DNA from: Voacanga thouarsii
Lineage: Eukaryota > Streptophyta > Magnoliopsida > Gentianales > Apocynaceae
NCBI GenBank assembly: GCA_026120185.1
Contig: JANUWF010003377.1
Span: 1,189,001-1,253,000 of the forward strand
Direction of reading: 5' to 3'
DNA length: 64,000 nt
Positions 13,640 to 26,278 of the stretch are shown here, piece by piece (position 1 is the stretch's first letter; each line of letters opens with the position of its first letter). The translations under genes and the position numbers were made by a program. The notes beneath the pieces were generated by a model. It ran no database searches. It saw nothing but the letters and a program-made list of their open reading frames with translations, and was not told the DNA's origin.

Positions 13640-14182
13640 CTTTCTTTCTCTCTTCTTTTCCAATTTCCTCCTTATTGTTTTCTAGTTTTTCTTTCCTTTT
13701 CTTTCTTTCTTCTTTCTCAACTCCTTATGCACGGATTTCTTGCTGAATTTTAGCTCATTAACTGCCATTCTTGGTCCAAATTGGTGACCATTTGGTCACA
13801 AATTGTAGGCTATCCACCACATGTCGCAATTTCATTCGTCCACTATTTTTTTTTATTTTGTAAAACTTATTTAATAAGCTTTGTCTTGTATGAAATCTTA
13901 TACAATCTCTTATAATGTGACACATGTCCCTATCCACCAATCACATAACGCCACATATTCAAATTTTACCCGTATTTCTAATTTTTCTAAAAAATGACCA
14001 AAATCGGGTCTGGAATGAAAAAATATTTTACTTCACCATTTAATTTTGAAAATTCTACTGAATTCATTGGTAATACTTAAATTCTTTAATTCTTTATTTA
14101 TTTGGTCAAATTTACAATCAAAGTCGCGAGCACGGTCAAAATGACGAAAATGCCATCGGTGACTCAGATAGTATAGTATGGA
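10621..14182 (+). mobile_element. Inserted long LTR, Tekay/Del-like, probably solo
   Basis: Starts TGTAACATCC directly after gag codons and contains no recognisable gag or pol. GAAGT precedes it (10,616-10,620) and GAAGT follows at 14,183-14,187. Closing that gap keeps the gag frame open (D-M-E-V then S-T-E-K-E-D). The 5' part shares its layout with the inverted LTR start at 21,342. The right terminus does not read CA, so the right border is inferred from frame and target duplication only. Confidence 0.5.
13600..13637. repeat. (CA)n microsatellite
   Basis: Run of 19 AC units inside the inserted LTR, followed by a pyrimidine-rich tract. Confidence 0.95.
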
Positions 14183-14848
14183 GAAGTCTCTACTGAAAAG
14201 GAGGATGAAAGAGAAAGGAACCATAGAGGACAAGAAGAAAATGAGAATGAGGAAATGATGAACGAAAGATTGTTGGTCAAAAGTATGCCTTAGTTGGAGT
14301 TATAAGAAGATCCTTGAATTCTCAAGCCATTGAGGACCAAGATTATCAATAAAGAGAAAATATATTCTACACAATGTGTCTAATCAACAAGATCCCTTCT
14401 AGTGTTATTATGGATAGTAGGAATTGCACTAATGTAATTAATGCAAGCTTAGTTAATGAATTGGGTATGAAGTGGATTAAACATCAAAAACCTTATAAGT
14501 TGCAATGGTTGAAAGATAGTGGGGAATTAAGGGTTAACAAACAAGTTTTAGTGTTTTTTGATATGGAAAACTACAAGGATGATATGCTATGCGATATGGT
14601 ATCAATGCAAGCGGGTAACTTGCTACTGGGAAGGCCTTGGCTATATGACCGAAATGTGAAGTATGATGGTAGAAGGAACACCTACTCCCCTCTCAAAGAA
14701 GGTTCTAAATTTACTCTTACTCCCATGCCTCCAATTAAGGTGAATAAAGATCAAAGAATCATGAGAGAAAAAGTTGGAAGAATTCATGGTGAATTTTGGA
14801 TTTCCCTCGGCCTTGGCAGACCAGAAAAAAAATTCCAGCAAGCTTGAA
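14183..14848 (+). pseudogene. Chromovirus-like gag C-terminus and retropepsin remnant
   Basis: Continues the gag remnant with an acidic linker, then a retropepsin-like domain (about 14,374-14,700). It shows IMDSRNCTNV where chromoviral proteases have IIDGGSCTNV, then HQKPYKLQWL, LCDMVSMQAGNLLLGRPW and YDRNV. The active-site triplet reads D-S-R instead of D-S/T/G-G, which should abolish activity. A stop lies in the linker near 14,350. The zinc-knuckle region expected between capsid and protease is missing. Confidence 0.75.
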
Positions 14849-15266
14849 GATCGTTTAACCAAGAAACCTTTGAATATTCAACATCAAGAACTAACTCTTT
14901 AATGGTTCTTGTTCTTCATCAAGTTGTTAGCAGGAAAAATCTATTGAAGGACCTTGAGATGCTCCTACTTTGTAGCTATAAAATCAATTCAGAATACTTT
15001 GAATTTATGCTAACAACTTCCCATGATTTTATCACTTATTCTAGTTAGGATAACCAGAATTTTACTTGACCATTTTAGCTTCTTGTAGCAACCAATTCTT
15101 CACTATTGTTCCTTCACTATTTTTGGCCACCCCATAGCATAACAGCTAAACACCATTTCTTCTTCCTTCAACCTTAACCATCAAACTCTATTAAAGCACC
15201 TCAAACTTCTTCTAACTCCTCTCCATTCAAAATATTTTGAGTTTGAAAATTGAATTTCATATATTA
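14849..15266. other. Transposon-derived sequence without recognised coding
   Basis: AT-rich DNA between the protease remnant and the first copy of the duplicated 2.9-kb unit. It has the composition of the following LTR-like repeat and is probably part of it, but it has no counterpart in the second copy. Confidence 0.4.
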
Positions 15267-16567
15267 CTCCATCAAACACTCACCATTCTGGCAATCAACT
15301 CCACCAAACAAACCAGAAATTTTGCTCACCTTCACAAACCATTTTTGGCCAGCTCTTAGGCTAGAGGAATCTCCATTTTTCTTCCACAATAAAGACAAAC
15401 CAAGTGAACCTCCATTGTAGAGCAAGAAATCTTCAAGCATAGAACACTATTAGCAACCATCTACCTTAAGAATCTCCATTAATTCCTCGACCATTATTCA
15501 AATTCAAAACTTGAATAACTCCTAGACCTCCTCTCTCCTAGCTAGACCGAATCATCTCCTTAAACAAGGCCATTCGGCCACTACCAATCCAAGAACACTT
15601 CCACCTTCATCTAATTTTCTCTCCTATTCTCTCAAGAATACCAAAAACATACACTACTTGTCTTCAACCATTTAGCCACTTCTAATCATACCAAACCACT
15701 CTAAAATCCTCAAATTAACTAGAGAGCAACCTATTGTCTCCTTTAGCACACTCTATAACACTAAATCAATCAAAGTTCTTCCTTTACTCGAATCAAACAA
15801 GCATTTTTTCTTCTTTCGAATTAAGAAGAAAAAAAGGTAAACTAAATAAAAAACATCAATTCATGTTTTCTTTTCTTCTCGTCTCTTTTCTTTTCTTCTT
15901 ACTCTTGTCTCAATCTTCTGTTGATCGAAATTGTTGATGGCCATGGATGGACCTCTTCAATCATTTGGTCTCTCAAAATGCTCACAAAGGCAATCAAGAC
16001 TCCTCGACTATCAAACACCATCTTCAACTCGAAACTATCATTATGACAAGTATTTTGATCTAACTCCCTTACTCTTTTTGAACTCAAGATATGTACGACA
16101 ATGTCAATATAGATGAGATGATGTGATTTTAATGATCTAAGAATGTTGGGGAAAATTTTTGTAATATGAATGATTTTATGAGATGTGCTTATGACTGCTT
16201 TATGAATTACTTATGGATCATGATTTTTAACATGGGGTGATATGAGGGAATTATGGTTGATAGTGAGGCTATACCATGATTATGAGGAGATATGAGGTTA
16301 TGAGATTGGAGTTTGCATATCATTGATGCAATGAATGATGTGGTTGCTGTTGAGAGATTATTATTATAACTATTGTTTTAATATTGTTTATAATGCTATC
16401 AATGGTTGTTGTTGCTTTTGCGGATATTATTATTGATGTTACAAATATTACTTTTGCTATGATAAATGTTGTTATTACTTCTACTTGTATTATTGATATT
16501 GCTAGTAAAATTATTATCGTTATTTTTATTTCTACTATTATTATTAATTAAAAAATAGTGTTACTAC

Positions 16568-16619
<52 letters not shown>

Positions 16620-18165
16620 CATTCTTTTAGTAATATTATTATCATTACTTTTATTATGATTGTTATAGACATTACTTATATTATTAATATCACTAATATT
16701 ATTTATGTTCTTGTTATTACTTTTTACATAATTATTATTAGCGATACTTATTTATTAATAATATCACTCTTACTTATGTCATTATAATATCAAATTATTT
16801 TCTTTTATATATATTAATAATGATACCAAAACTCTAGCAAGTTCAAATATCAATTACTATTAGAACCATTATTAAGAATTAACAAACTACTATTTATTAA
16901 TATATTGTATCTATTAACTAGTCAATACTTTCTAAGAGAACATATACATATAGTTTACCAGTTTTTATATGTGATATGAAATTTATTACCTATAAAATTA
17001 TTATTTTATATTACAAAAAATTATTTTCATTTACTACTTATAAAAGAGCACATTGTTTAGCCTTAATGGGCGATGATTGTAGTACATTATTGGATGTTCC
17101 TCTCATTAGGAGTTAATGATATTATTAATGAATATTGGATTGAATGCATAATTATAAATACTTGGAGTTTGGAGTTATATATTTGTTTATACATATAGGC
17201 TACAACAGTTATTAGCCAATAGTGATATGTACATTGTATTTACCCTAGATGGGGCTAGATTGCCTTGAACAGGACTTGAAAGATTTTTAATCTGTGAGAT
17301 CAAGAGATCAAGTAAGTCCTTGTATAAAGTTGTTTGCTGAACCAAAAGCACTCCTACAAGTCAAATGTGTTGTTTACAATAAAGATGTATTTTGGGATGT
17401 AATTATGGACACTTTTTCTTTTCTGCTAAAATAAAATAATTTTAAAAGCAAGCAAATAGTTTTCCAAGGAAAATGCTAAATTTTTCTTAAAACAATTTTT
17501 ACTAGACTATCTATATACCATAATTACTACTTTAAGGTAAAACACTTTATCAATTTTATTTTTTCTAAGTGGGACAAGAATAATGTTGAGATTCAATAAG
17601 GGTAGGCTGATTAGAGCTAATTTTAGAAGGTTAGAGTAAGTCTTTCGGTGGAGGCCTCCATAAGGAGATAAACTATTTCTGGACAAGCTGACAGTCCTAG
17701 TTAATCAGGTCGGTCTGTGCTACCAACTCAGTCCTTGTGGACTATTTCTTTTTCGGAACGGACAATCGGTAATTTTGGGTGTAGAGATGGAGGAAAATCT
17801 CACCCTATGGGCCAATCACCTAGTTGTATTGTGATGTGAGATTTCACAGTACACGATCATAATGCAGGGTTTTATGGCCATGACTACGATGCAGTTTTCA
17901 TAGTCAATTTTATTAGAGTGTTTTATTTCTTAACAAGTTGTATATTTTATTTTGCAAAAGTTGAAAAAATACCACTCAATTTCTAGATTTGCAGACTTTT
18001 TATTGTGACTTGTTTAAAAATTACATACATGAAAGGTTTCCTTAAATTATCATGAACATACACAGGACTTATTGAGAAATATTCTCACCACCTTTGTATG
18101 TCATGTTTTTAGGTCGATCCTACTTTAAAAGTTGAATTACTTTGTGTTGTCTTGAGTTTGCATTG
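15267..18165 (-). repeat. Duplicated LTR-like unit, copy A
   Basis: About 2.9 kb closely matching 18,166-21,127 over its whole length at a constant offset near 2899. Non-coding. It contains a Ser/Phe-rich pseudo-ORF, an (ATT)n run (16,567-16,619) and a region of conserved blocks near 17,050-17,900. The joined end of copy B suggests these are LTRs in minus orientation; see copy B. Confidence 0.8.
16567..16619. repeat. (ATT)n microsatellite
   Basis: About 17 trinucleotide units in copy A. The corresponding place in copy B has a mixed GTT/ACT tract. Confidence 0.9.
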
Positions 18166-19729
18166 CTCCATCAAACACTCACCATTCTAGCAATCAACTC
18201 CACCAAACAAACCAAAAATTTTCCTCACCTTCACAACCCATTTTTGGCCAGCTCTTAGGCTAAAGGAATCTCCATTTTTCTTCCATAATAAAGACAAACC
18301 AAGTGAACCTCTATTGTAAAGCTAGAAACCTTCAAGCATAGAATACTATTAGCAACCATCTACCTCAAGAATCTCTATTAATTCCTCAACCATTATTCAA
18401 ATTCAAAACTTGAATAACTCATGGCTTCCTCTCTCCTAGCTAGACCGAATCATCTTTTCAAACATGGCCATTCAGCCACTACCAATCCAAGAACACTTCC
18501 ACATTCATCTAGTTTTCTCTTAAGAATACCAAGAACACATACTATTTTTCTTCAACCCTTTAGCCACTTTTAATCATACCAAACCATTCTAAAATCCTCA
18601 AATCAACTAGAGAGCAACCTATTGTCTCCTTTAGCACACTCTATAACACAAAATCAATCAAAGTTATTTCTTCACTCGGATCAAACAAGCATTTTTCCTT
18701 TTTTCAAATTAAGAAGAACAAAAGGTAAATCAAGTCCAAAACATCAATTAATGTTTTTTGTTCTTCTCTTTTATTTTCTTTTCTTCTTACTCTTGTCTCA
18801 ATCTTCTCTTAGCCGAAATTGTTGATGGCCATGGACCAACCTCTTCAATCATTTGGTCTCTCAGAAGGCTCACAAAGGCAATCAAGACTCCTCGACTATC
18901 AAACACTATCTTCAACTTGAAATTGTGATCAAGACAAGTATTTTAATGTAACTCTCCAATTCTTTTCAAACTCAAGATATGTATGATAATGTCAATATAG
19001 ATGAGATGATCTGATTTATGTTGATCTAGGAATATTGGAGAAAATGTTTATGATATGAATGATTTTATAAGATGTGTTTATGACTGCTTTATGAATTACT
19101 TATGGATCATAATTTTTAATGTGGGGGTGATAAGAGGGAATTATGGTTAATAGTAAGGCTATGTCATGATTATTACGAGATATGAGATTATTAGATTGGA
19201 GTTTACATGTTATTGATGCAAGGAATGATGTGGTTGTTGTTGAGAGATTTTTATTGTAACTGTTATTTTAATACTGTTGATAATGCTATCAATGGTTGTT
19301 GTTGCTTTTGCGGATATTATTGTTGATGTAATAAATATTACTTTTGCTATAATAAATGTTGTTATTGCTTCTATTTGTATTATTGATATTGCTACTAAAA
19401 TTATTTATCATTATTTTTACTATTGCTATTATTATTCATTAAAAATAGTATTATTGTTGTTGTTGTTGTTGTTGTTGTTACTACTACTACTGTTGCTACT
19501 ACTACTATTAATAGTATTTTTTTACTATTACTATTATTATTATCATTCTTTTAGCAATATTATTTTAAATTCATTATCATTACTTTTACTATTATTGTTA
19601 CAGACATTACTTATATTGTTAATATCACTAATATTATTTATGTTCCTGTTATTGCTTTTAACATAATCATTATTTTTAGCTATACTTATTTATTAATAAT
19701 ATTACTCTTACTTATGTCATTGTAATATC

Positions 19730-19775
<46 letters not shown>

Positions 19776-21342
19776 TAATGATACCAAAACTCTAGCATGT
19801 TCAATTATCAGTTAATATTAGAACCATTATTAAGCATTAATAAACTACTATTTATTAAGATATTGTATCTATTAAATAGTCAGTACTTTCTAAGAGATCT
19901 ATACATATAGTTTACAATTTTTATATATGATATGAAATTTATTACGTATAAAATTATTACTTTACTTTACAAACAATTATTTTCATCTACTAGTTATAAA
20001 ACAGCACATTGTTTAGCCTTAATGGGCGATATTTGTAGTACATTATTGGATGTTCCTGTCAATGGGAGTCAATGATATTATTAGTTAATATTAGATTGAA
20101 TGTGTAATTATGAATACCTGGAGTTTGGAGTTATATATTTGTTTGTGCATATATGCTACAACAGTTGTTGGCCAATAGTGATATATACTTTGTATTTACC
20201 TCCAAACGGAGCTAGGTTGCCTTGAACAGGACTTGGAAGATTTTTGATCTGTCAGATCAAGAAATCAAGTAAGTCCTTACATAAAGTTGTTTGTTGAACT
20301 AGAGCATTCTTGCAAGTCAAATGTGTTATTTACAATAAAGATGTACTTTGGGATGCAATTATAGACAATTTATCTTTTCTGCTAAAATAAAATAATTTTT
20401 AAAGCAAGCAAATAGTTTTCCAAGAAAAATGCAATTGTTCTTGAACCAATTTTTACTAGACTGTCTGAATGCCATAATTACTACTTCAGGGTAAAACACT
20501 TTATTGATTTTGCTTTTCCCAAGTGGGACAAGCATAATGTTGAGTACTCAATATTGATAAGCTAATTAGAGTTAACCTTAGAATGTTAGGGTAAGTCTTT
20601 CGGTGAAGGCCTTTATCGGGAGATAAACTCTTTTTGGATAAGATAACCGTTCCGGTTAGTTAGACTAATTCATGCTAGAAACTCAATCTATGTAGACTAT
20701 TTTTTTTTTTTAAATGGATAACCAGTAAGTTTGGGTATTGAGATGGAGGAGAATCTTACCCTGTGGGCTAATCACCCACTTGTATTATAATGTAATATTT
20801 CACATTACACGGTCATGATACAGGATTTTGTAGCTATAACTATAATGCAGGGTTTTATAGTTAATTTTAAGTGATTTATTTCTTTACAAGTTGTTCATTT
20901 TATTTTGGAAAAAACTGAAAAATACCACTCAATGTTTAAAGATAAGTTTCTGGACTTGCAGACTTTTTATTGTGACTTATTTAAAATTTGCAAACATGAA
21001 AGGTTTCCTTAAATTGTTATGACCATACACAGGACTTACTGAAAAATATTTCTTACCACATTTTTATGTCTTGTTTTCAAGTTGATCCTACTTTAAAGGT
21101 TGAATTGCTTTGTGTTGCCTTGAGTTTTGAAGATTCATTTTGATTGAATTTGTTTCTTGAGATATTTTAGTTATCATTTAATTGTTTTGAGACTTGTATA
21201 CGTATTGTTTTGGGTTGTAATAAATTTTAAACTTAGATTATTTCTTTCATCTTTTTATTTACCTAATTATAAAGATCACTTGTCCTAAGGACAGAGCGAC
21301 ATCCCTACCCCTGTTAAGGTACATAAGTAATGGGGTGTTATA
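18166..21342 (-). repeat. Duplicated LTR-like unit, copy B, with LTR terminus
   Basis: Second head-to-tail copy. It extends about 215 bases beyond the duplicated part to end GGGGTGTTATA at 21,342, which on the minus strand is TATAACACCCC, the usual start of Tekay/Del-type LTRs. Reading inward on the minus strand, blocks around GTCGCTCTGTCCTTAGGACA and CAGTAAGTCC parallel blocks in the plus-oriented LTR at 10,621. Copy B has a (GTT)n/(ACT)n tract and a long (TA)n run (about 19,736-19,771) that copy A lacks. Athila pol sequence resumes immediately after 21,342. Confidence 0.7.
19736..19771. repeat. (TA)n microsatellite private to copy B
   Basis: Alternating TA run. The same site in copy A (about 16,805-16,815) is only a few units long, so the expansion followed the duplication or was lost from A. 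Confidence 0.9.
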
Positions 21343-21344
21343 TT

Positions 21345-23521
21345 AGTCCATCTACTTGCATGCATCATATCATTCTAGATGATAAGACTAAGACATCTAG
21401 AGGACCCCAAAGGAGATTGAACCCCCCAATGATAGAAGTAGTGAAAATGAGATTTTGAAACTGGTAAAAGTTGATATAATATTTTCTATTACTAATTCTA
21501 AGTGGGTAAGTCCAATTCATGTAATTTCAAAGAAAACTGGAATAACCATAATTGAGAATAAGGAAGGGAAAAAGATTCCTATTAGACTTCAAAATGGTTG
21601 GACGATTGACATCAATTATAGGACATTAAATGCCAACACTAGGAAAGATCATTTTCCTTTACCTTTTATGGACCAAATGTTAGAGTGTCTTACCGATTCT
21701 TCACATTTTTGCTTTCTAGATGGATTCTCTGAATATTTCAAATTGCCATTGCACTCAAGGACCAATAAAAAACCACTTTCGCATGCCCTTTTGGAACTTT
21801 TGCATATAGGAGAATGCATTTTGATTTTTGTAATGGTCCCGATACTTTTCAAAGATATATGCTTTCTATTTTTTCTGAGTATGCCACAAATCTTATTGAG
21901 GTTTTCATGGACGACTTTACTATGTATAGGAATTCTTTTGATGCATGCTTAGAAAATTTAGAGTTAATCCTTAAAAGGTGCTTTGAAACTATCCTTATGT
22001 TGAATTATGAAAAAAGTCACTTCATGGTTAATCAATGGATAGTTTTAGGGCATGTTGTTTCAGTTAGGGAAATTGAAGTTGATAAAGCTGAAATTGATGT
22101 AATCAAATCTCTTTCTTATCCTTCTAATGTATGGGGAATAAGAGTATTTTTAGGTCATACTGGGTTTTATAGAAGTTTCTTCAAAGACTTTTCAAAAACT
22201 GTATAACCTTTGTGTTACTTATTGCAAAAAGAAACTTCTTTTGATTTTGATGAAAATTGAAAGAAAGGCTTTTAATTTGTTAAAGGAGAGATTGATTTCC
22301 GCACCCATAACCTAACTACCAAATAGGGATTTATCTTTTGAGATTATGTGTAATGCAAATGATAAGGCAGTAGGTACATTTTTGGGGCAAATGGTAGATA
22401 AGATCCCTTATGTGCTTTACTATGCTTCTCATATGCTTAACCCTACACAATATAACTACACCACCAATGAAAAGGAAATTTATGCTATTGTCTATGCCTT
22501 GGAAAAATTCCGTTCATACTTATTAGGAACTAAAGTGATTATATTTTCTGATCATGTAGTTTTAAAGCATTTGCTCAAGAAAAAAGAGTCTAAACGTAGA
22601 CTTTTGCGATGGATTCTCTTGCTCCAAGAGTTTGATATTGAAATTTCGGATAAAATAAGAGTGGAGAATTATGTGGTTAACCATCTAAGTAGGTTTGCCT
22701 ACAAAGGGAAAGTATTACCTATCTCTGATTTATTTCTTGAAGAGCATTTATATTTGTCGCATGGTAGTTCTCCTTGGTATGATAATATTATGAATTATTG
22801 GTAACTAAAGAATTATAAACAGAGCTTAAAATGAAAAAAAATCAAACATGATTCTAAGTTCTATATTTGGAATGACCCGTACTTGTTTAAAATTTGTGCT
22901 GACAATATTATGAAAAAATGTATACCTGAAAAAGAATTTCAATCCATACTTATATTTTGTCATACATTTGAATGTGGGGGTCATTTTAGCCCACACAAGG
23001 TTCTTAAATATGATTTGGGGGGGGGTGTTAATTTGCATTAGGATGCATATTTTATTTGTGAAAACTTACAAAGAATGTCAAAGGATTGGAAAATTGTCTA
23101 GGAATGATGAGATGCCTCTTAGGTATGTTTTATCTTGTAAAATCTTTAAAGTTTGGGGAATTGATTTCATGGGACCTTTTCCTAACTCTCTTGATAACCT
23201 ATATATCTTATTGGTTATAGATTATATCTCTAAATAGGTTTAAACAAGGGCTACACGAACTAATGAAGAAAAAGTGGTGGTTGAATTTGTTATGAACCAC
23301 ATTTTTAATAGATTTGGGATTCCTAAAGCAATAATTAGTGATAGGGGATCATACTTTTGCAATAAAGTCATTGAGGCATTGTTAAGAAATATAAAGTCCA
23401 TGATAAGATTTCACTGTATATCATCCCCCAAACAAATAATCAAGTAGAGATTTCTAATAAGGAAATTAAATCAATTCTTGAAAAAGTTATGAACCCTAAT
23501 AAAGCATAGAGACCAAATTGG
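21345..23521 (+). pseudogene. Athila-type Ty3/gypsy pol remnant (RT, RNase H, integrase)
   Basis: Starts inside the region before RT (RGPQRRLNPPM), then RT blocks WVSPIHVISKK, DINYRTLNANTRKDHFPLPF and the catalytic FMDDF near 21,910. The RT/RNase H linker (GHTGFYRSFFKDFSK) follows. RNase H is at 22,346-22,804 with CNANDKAVG and NYVVNHLSR. Integrase is at about 22,960-23,520 with [21 protein letters not shown] and a second catalytic aspartate in ISDRGSYF. A frameshift near 21,830 and stops at about 22,205, 22,802 and 23,236 inactivate it. The integrase glutamate region is scrambled. The protein type differs from the chromoviral protease upstream, so they come from different elements. Confidence 0.85.
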
Positions 23522-25042
23522 TGTTAGGGATATGCCCTAGAGTCAATCTGTACTTATACTATTGTCGTTATATTTTATATAATAATATAAGGTTTTCCTT
23601 TCCATGAATAGTGCATTTTGTTTTGTGGTCATCAAGTACGTGACTTGATAGTAAAACCCAATAATGAATACAATAACTATTCTAAAACTGTCCCTGATCG
23701 ATTATTATTATTGGAACAATAATAAATTAAGGTTAGTATGTTTGTGACTTGATGGCTATATTTTACTGGTCATGAATATTTATGATATCGAGTCAAAACA
23801 TAAATAAATATTAAAGAATATTGTATTGGACATGACCCACTGTGAGAGTACTTCATGAAATATGTCATAAGTATTTTCTAGTCATAATAATATTAAAAGT
23901 CATTCGACCTAAATTTATCATAGTTTCCTACTTGATAAATTATATATTTTGACGTTGTCTAAAGTTGTCTTTAATCAGATAATAAATTAGACTACTATTG
24001 GATATAAAATAAATCAATGAGAGGCATATGATTGATAGTGAAGGAATTGGTCCCTCTCAATTATGGGAGAGATATCCATGGGCCATTTGATAAGTTAGAC
24101 TGTTAAAATGTATGGTCGTGCTCAAATATATCAATTTAAGATATTGATATCATTTGTTTGAACAATCTACTATGAAATTAAGAAATAATTGATTAAGCTT
24201 AATAAGGATGACATGCTCCGTGCCTTATACTTAATCTGGATATCGTGTGACAAAAGGATTAAATATAAAATTATGGTTTGGTTCAAAGAGATCATCGATC
24301 TTCATTTAACTTGGATAGTTATAATGTTTTGTTAGAAACCGCTTATAACTTGTGTACCATTTAAATATGATTTGGGCATACTGCCAGTGTTAAATGAACC
24401 TATAAGGTCACACAATAAGCGAACTTGTTATATTATTTTTCTGATAACCATATTCGATAAATTTGAAAATATGTCTAAGTTAATCGAACTTAAAAAATTT
24501 ATCGGATACAATGAATTTGAAAATATGTCCACATTCGATGTATCTAGATAATGTCCAGATTATAAGAATCTGATTCGGTAAATTAATTAGTTAAATTATC
24601 GAGATAATGACAGAATCTTATCATATCAATTTTAATTTAATTTGAATTTAAATTAAAATACGATAAGATATTATTAGGGTTGGACTCTAAAAGGTTCGGA
24701 GGGGTTTTTAAGAAAACTCTAACCGTCTTCTTTAGAGAGCTATTCTGTTAAGAATATTCGAGCTTTCATCTACCAGAAAAATAAGCCTTTCAAACCCTAG
24801 GCGCTAGCACTCCCCGGGTGACGAGTGAGTTCACGGTGTGTATTCGATAGAGGACGTTTGCATATTACAGCGTCTGGTGATTGTTTGGGTTGTACGTACA
24901 GCAGCACAATCGGAATCGAAGGATATCGATTACACCTAACAGAGGTAATTTTGCAAACCTACGATCTTCTTAATCGTTTACTTGGATCATCGGAAGAGAT
25001 TCGTGGATGTTTTTCGCGTTTAGGAGTCCATGAATCCTAACA
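23522..25042. mobile_element. Solo LTR (1521 bp) with 5-bp target duplication
   Basis: Begins TGTTAGGGAT and ends ATCCTAACA, so the termini are short inverted repeats in the TG...CA form of LTRs. ATTGG flanks both sides (23,517-23,521 and 25,043-25,047), as left by LTR-retrotransposon integrase. No internal coding region is present, so it is most simply a solo LTR left by LTR-LTR recombination. Orientation was not determined. Confidence 0.85.
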
Positions 25043-25232
25043 ATTGGAGATTACTTGATAAATCCAATAGCACATCATTTGATATATTGGAGTGGTGGAA
25101 AATGAATTCTGAAAAGTATCTAGTCATTTCTCAATTGCAATGGATGTATTGACTATACAAGTGTCTATAGTAGCTTGTGAATCTACTTTTAGCAGTGGTG
25201 GGCATATTCTTAATCCATTTAGGAGTTTTCTA

Positions 25233-25286
25233 TGTAACACCCCATGTATCCAGTCATAATGGGCTTTGTCTTCATGAGATGTTATA
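25233..25286 (-). repeat. 3' LTR of the short-LTR gypsy element (54 bp)
   Basis: On the minus strand it runs from TATAACATCTC to GGGGTGTTACA. It is directly preceded by the purine tract AAAGGAGGGGAGA (25,300-25,288), as expected for a 3' LTR. The coding tail just before that tract resembles the AATTTCGAGGACGAAATT-type end of chromovirus pol. Confidence 0.75.
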
Positions 25287-25639
25287 TTCTCCCCTCCTTT
25301 AAGGAATTTCATCTTCAAAATTTAAAAATACCTACAACATCTCCAGTTTCCACTAACTAATAATATCCTCAAAATTTAAACCTACAATGTCATAGCTATT
25401 CACCTATAAACATTTTTCTCCTCTCAATTATTTCCTACAACTATATCTACAATCACAAGACAATCAATATCTCAAAAAAATTCATGAATTACTCTGATAC
25501 CAATTGTATCTCTCAAAGATTAGTATAACTCTTCTGTCGACTTGAGCAATTTCTAGTATTTCGATGACCTACTTCACTTTTTTGTTGGTTTTTCTATATT
25601 CAAGGCATCAGCTTGATTTCACCCGACATTTTCCCAATA

Positions 25640-25900
25640 AAGTGATAATTGACATTTTCGTTCATACAGAACTTCAAATGGTGTAATCTTAAGAGTGGAC
25701 TGATGATATTATTATAAGCAAATTCTGTATAAGCTAAATTACCAATCTATTTATTACCGAAATCCAATGCACATGCCTGCAACATAACTTTATTGTTGCA
25801 TTTTTTTTTCTCAAAATCGTGAAGTAAATCTTGGATCTCGATAAGATATAATACTGAAAGGCATTCCATGTAATCTTACTACTTCTTCCACATGACTTTT
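25640..25900 (-). pseudogene. Gypsy integrase fragment of the short-LTR element
   Basis: Minus-strand translation shows VEEVVRLHGMPFSIISYRDP and, after stops, LAYTEFAYNN. These are the integrase catalytic-core and later segments of chromoviruses. The catalytic S-D-R-D-P block reads S-Y-R-D-P. RT palm, RNase H and the first half of integrase are deleted between this and the RT fragment. Confidence 0.7.
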
Positions 25901-26023
25901 ACTCAATTGCTCCAAAGGATCCCTTTCGCTTTTCATTTTGATCTGTTGTAAATTTTCATCATTTTTTTTTTCTTTACAAAGAGTACAAGTACAGATAAAT
26001 CTCTACTCCAACAATTCTAGTAA

Positions 26024-26278
26024 TTATTTCTTCAATTCCTTTAACTTCGATGGTGCTATTTGGTAGACAGCCTTGGAAATGGGTTCGACAATTGGTACCA
26101 AATCAATGATAAATTCAATGTCTCTTTCTGAGGGTAATTCCTTTAACTTAGCTGGAAAAATATCCAAATACTCACAAACTACAAGTATATTTTTAGGTTT
26201 CCACTTTTCAGAATTCCAATACACCTTTCCCTGTTTTACTAAACTATACAAATGTGTTCCTACAATCAATTTAAGCAT
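26024..26278 (-). pseudogene. Gypsy RT N-terminal fragment of the short-LTR element
   Basis: Reads VVCEYLDIFPAKLKELPSE then IEFIIDLVPIVEPISKAVYQ and APSKLKELKK. This is the conserved segment leading into RT of chromoviruses. The frame breaks just where the RT palm would begin. Confidence 0.8.

Noticed and set aside
9166..14848. A single intact gypsy element running from gag to integrase (9.8-23.5 kb)
   Set aside because: Gag/protease are chromovirus-like while RT/integrase are Athila-like, with unrelated LTR sequence between them.
15734..18825. Two matching 67-residue reading frames in the duplicated units (15,734-15,937 and 18,622-18,825) with a membrane-like stretch
   Set aside because: Both begin at TTG rather than ATG, lie in LTR-like DNA, and their differences are mostly amino-acid-changing, so there is no sign of coding constraint.
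19277..19666. 129-residue leucine-rich frame
   Set aside because: It is a translation of GTT/ACT/ATT microsatellite DNA and is broken in copy A.
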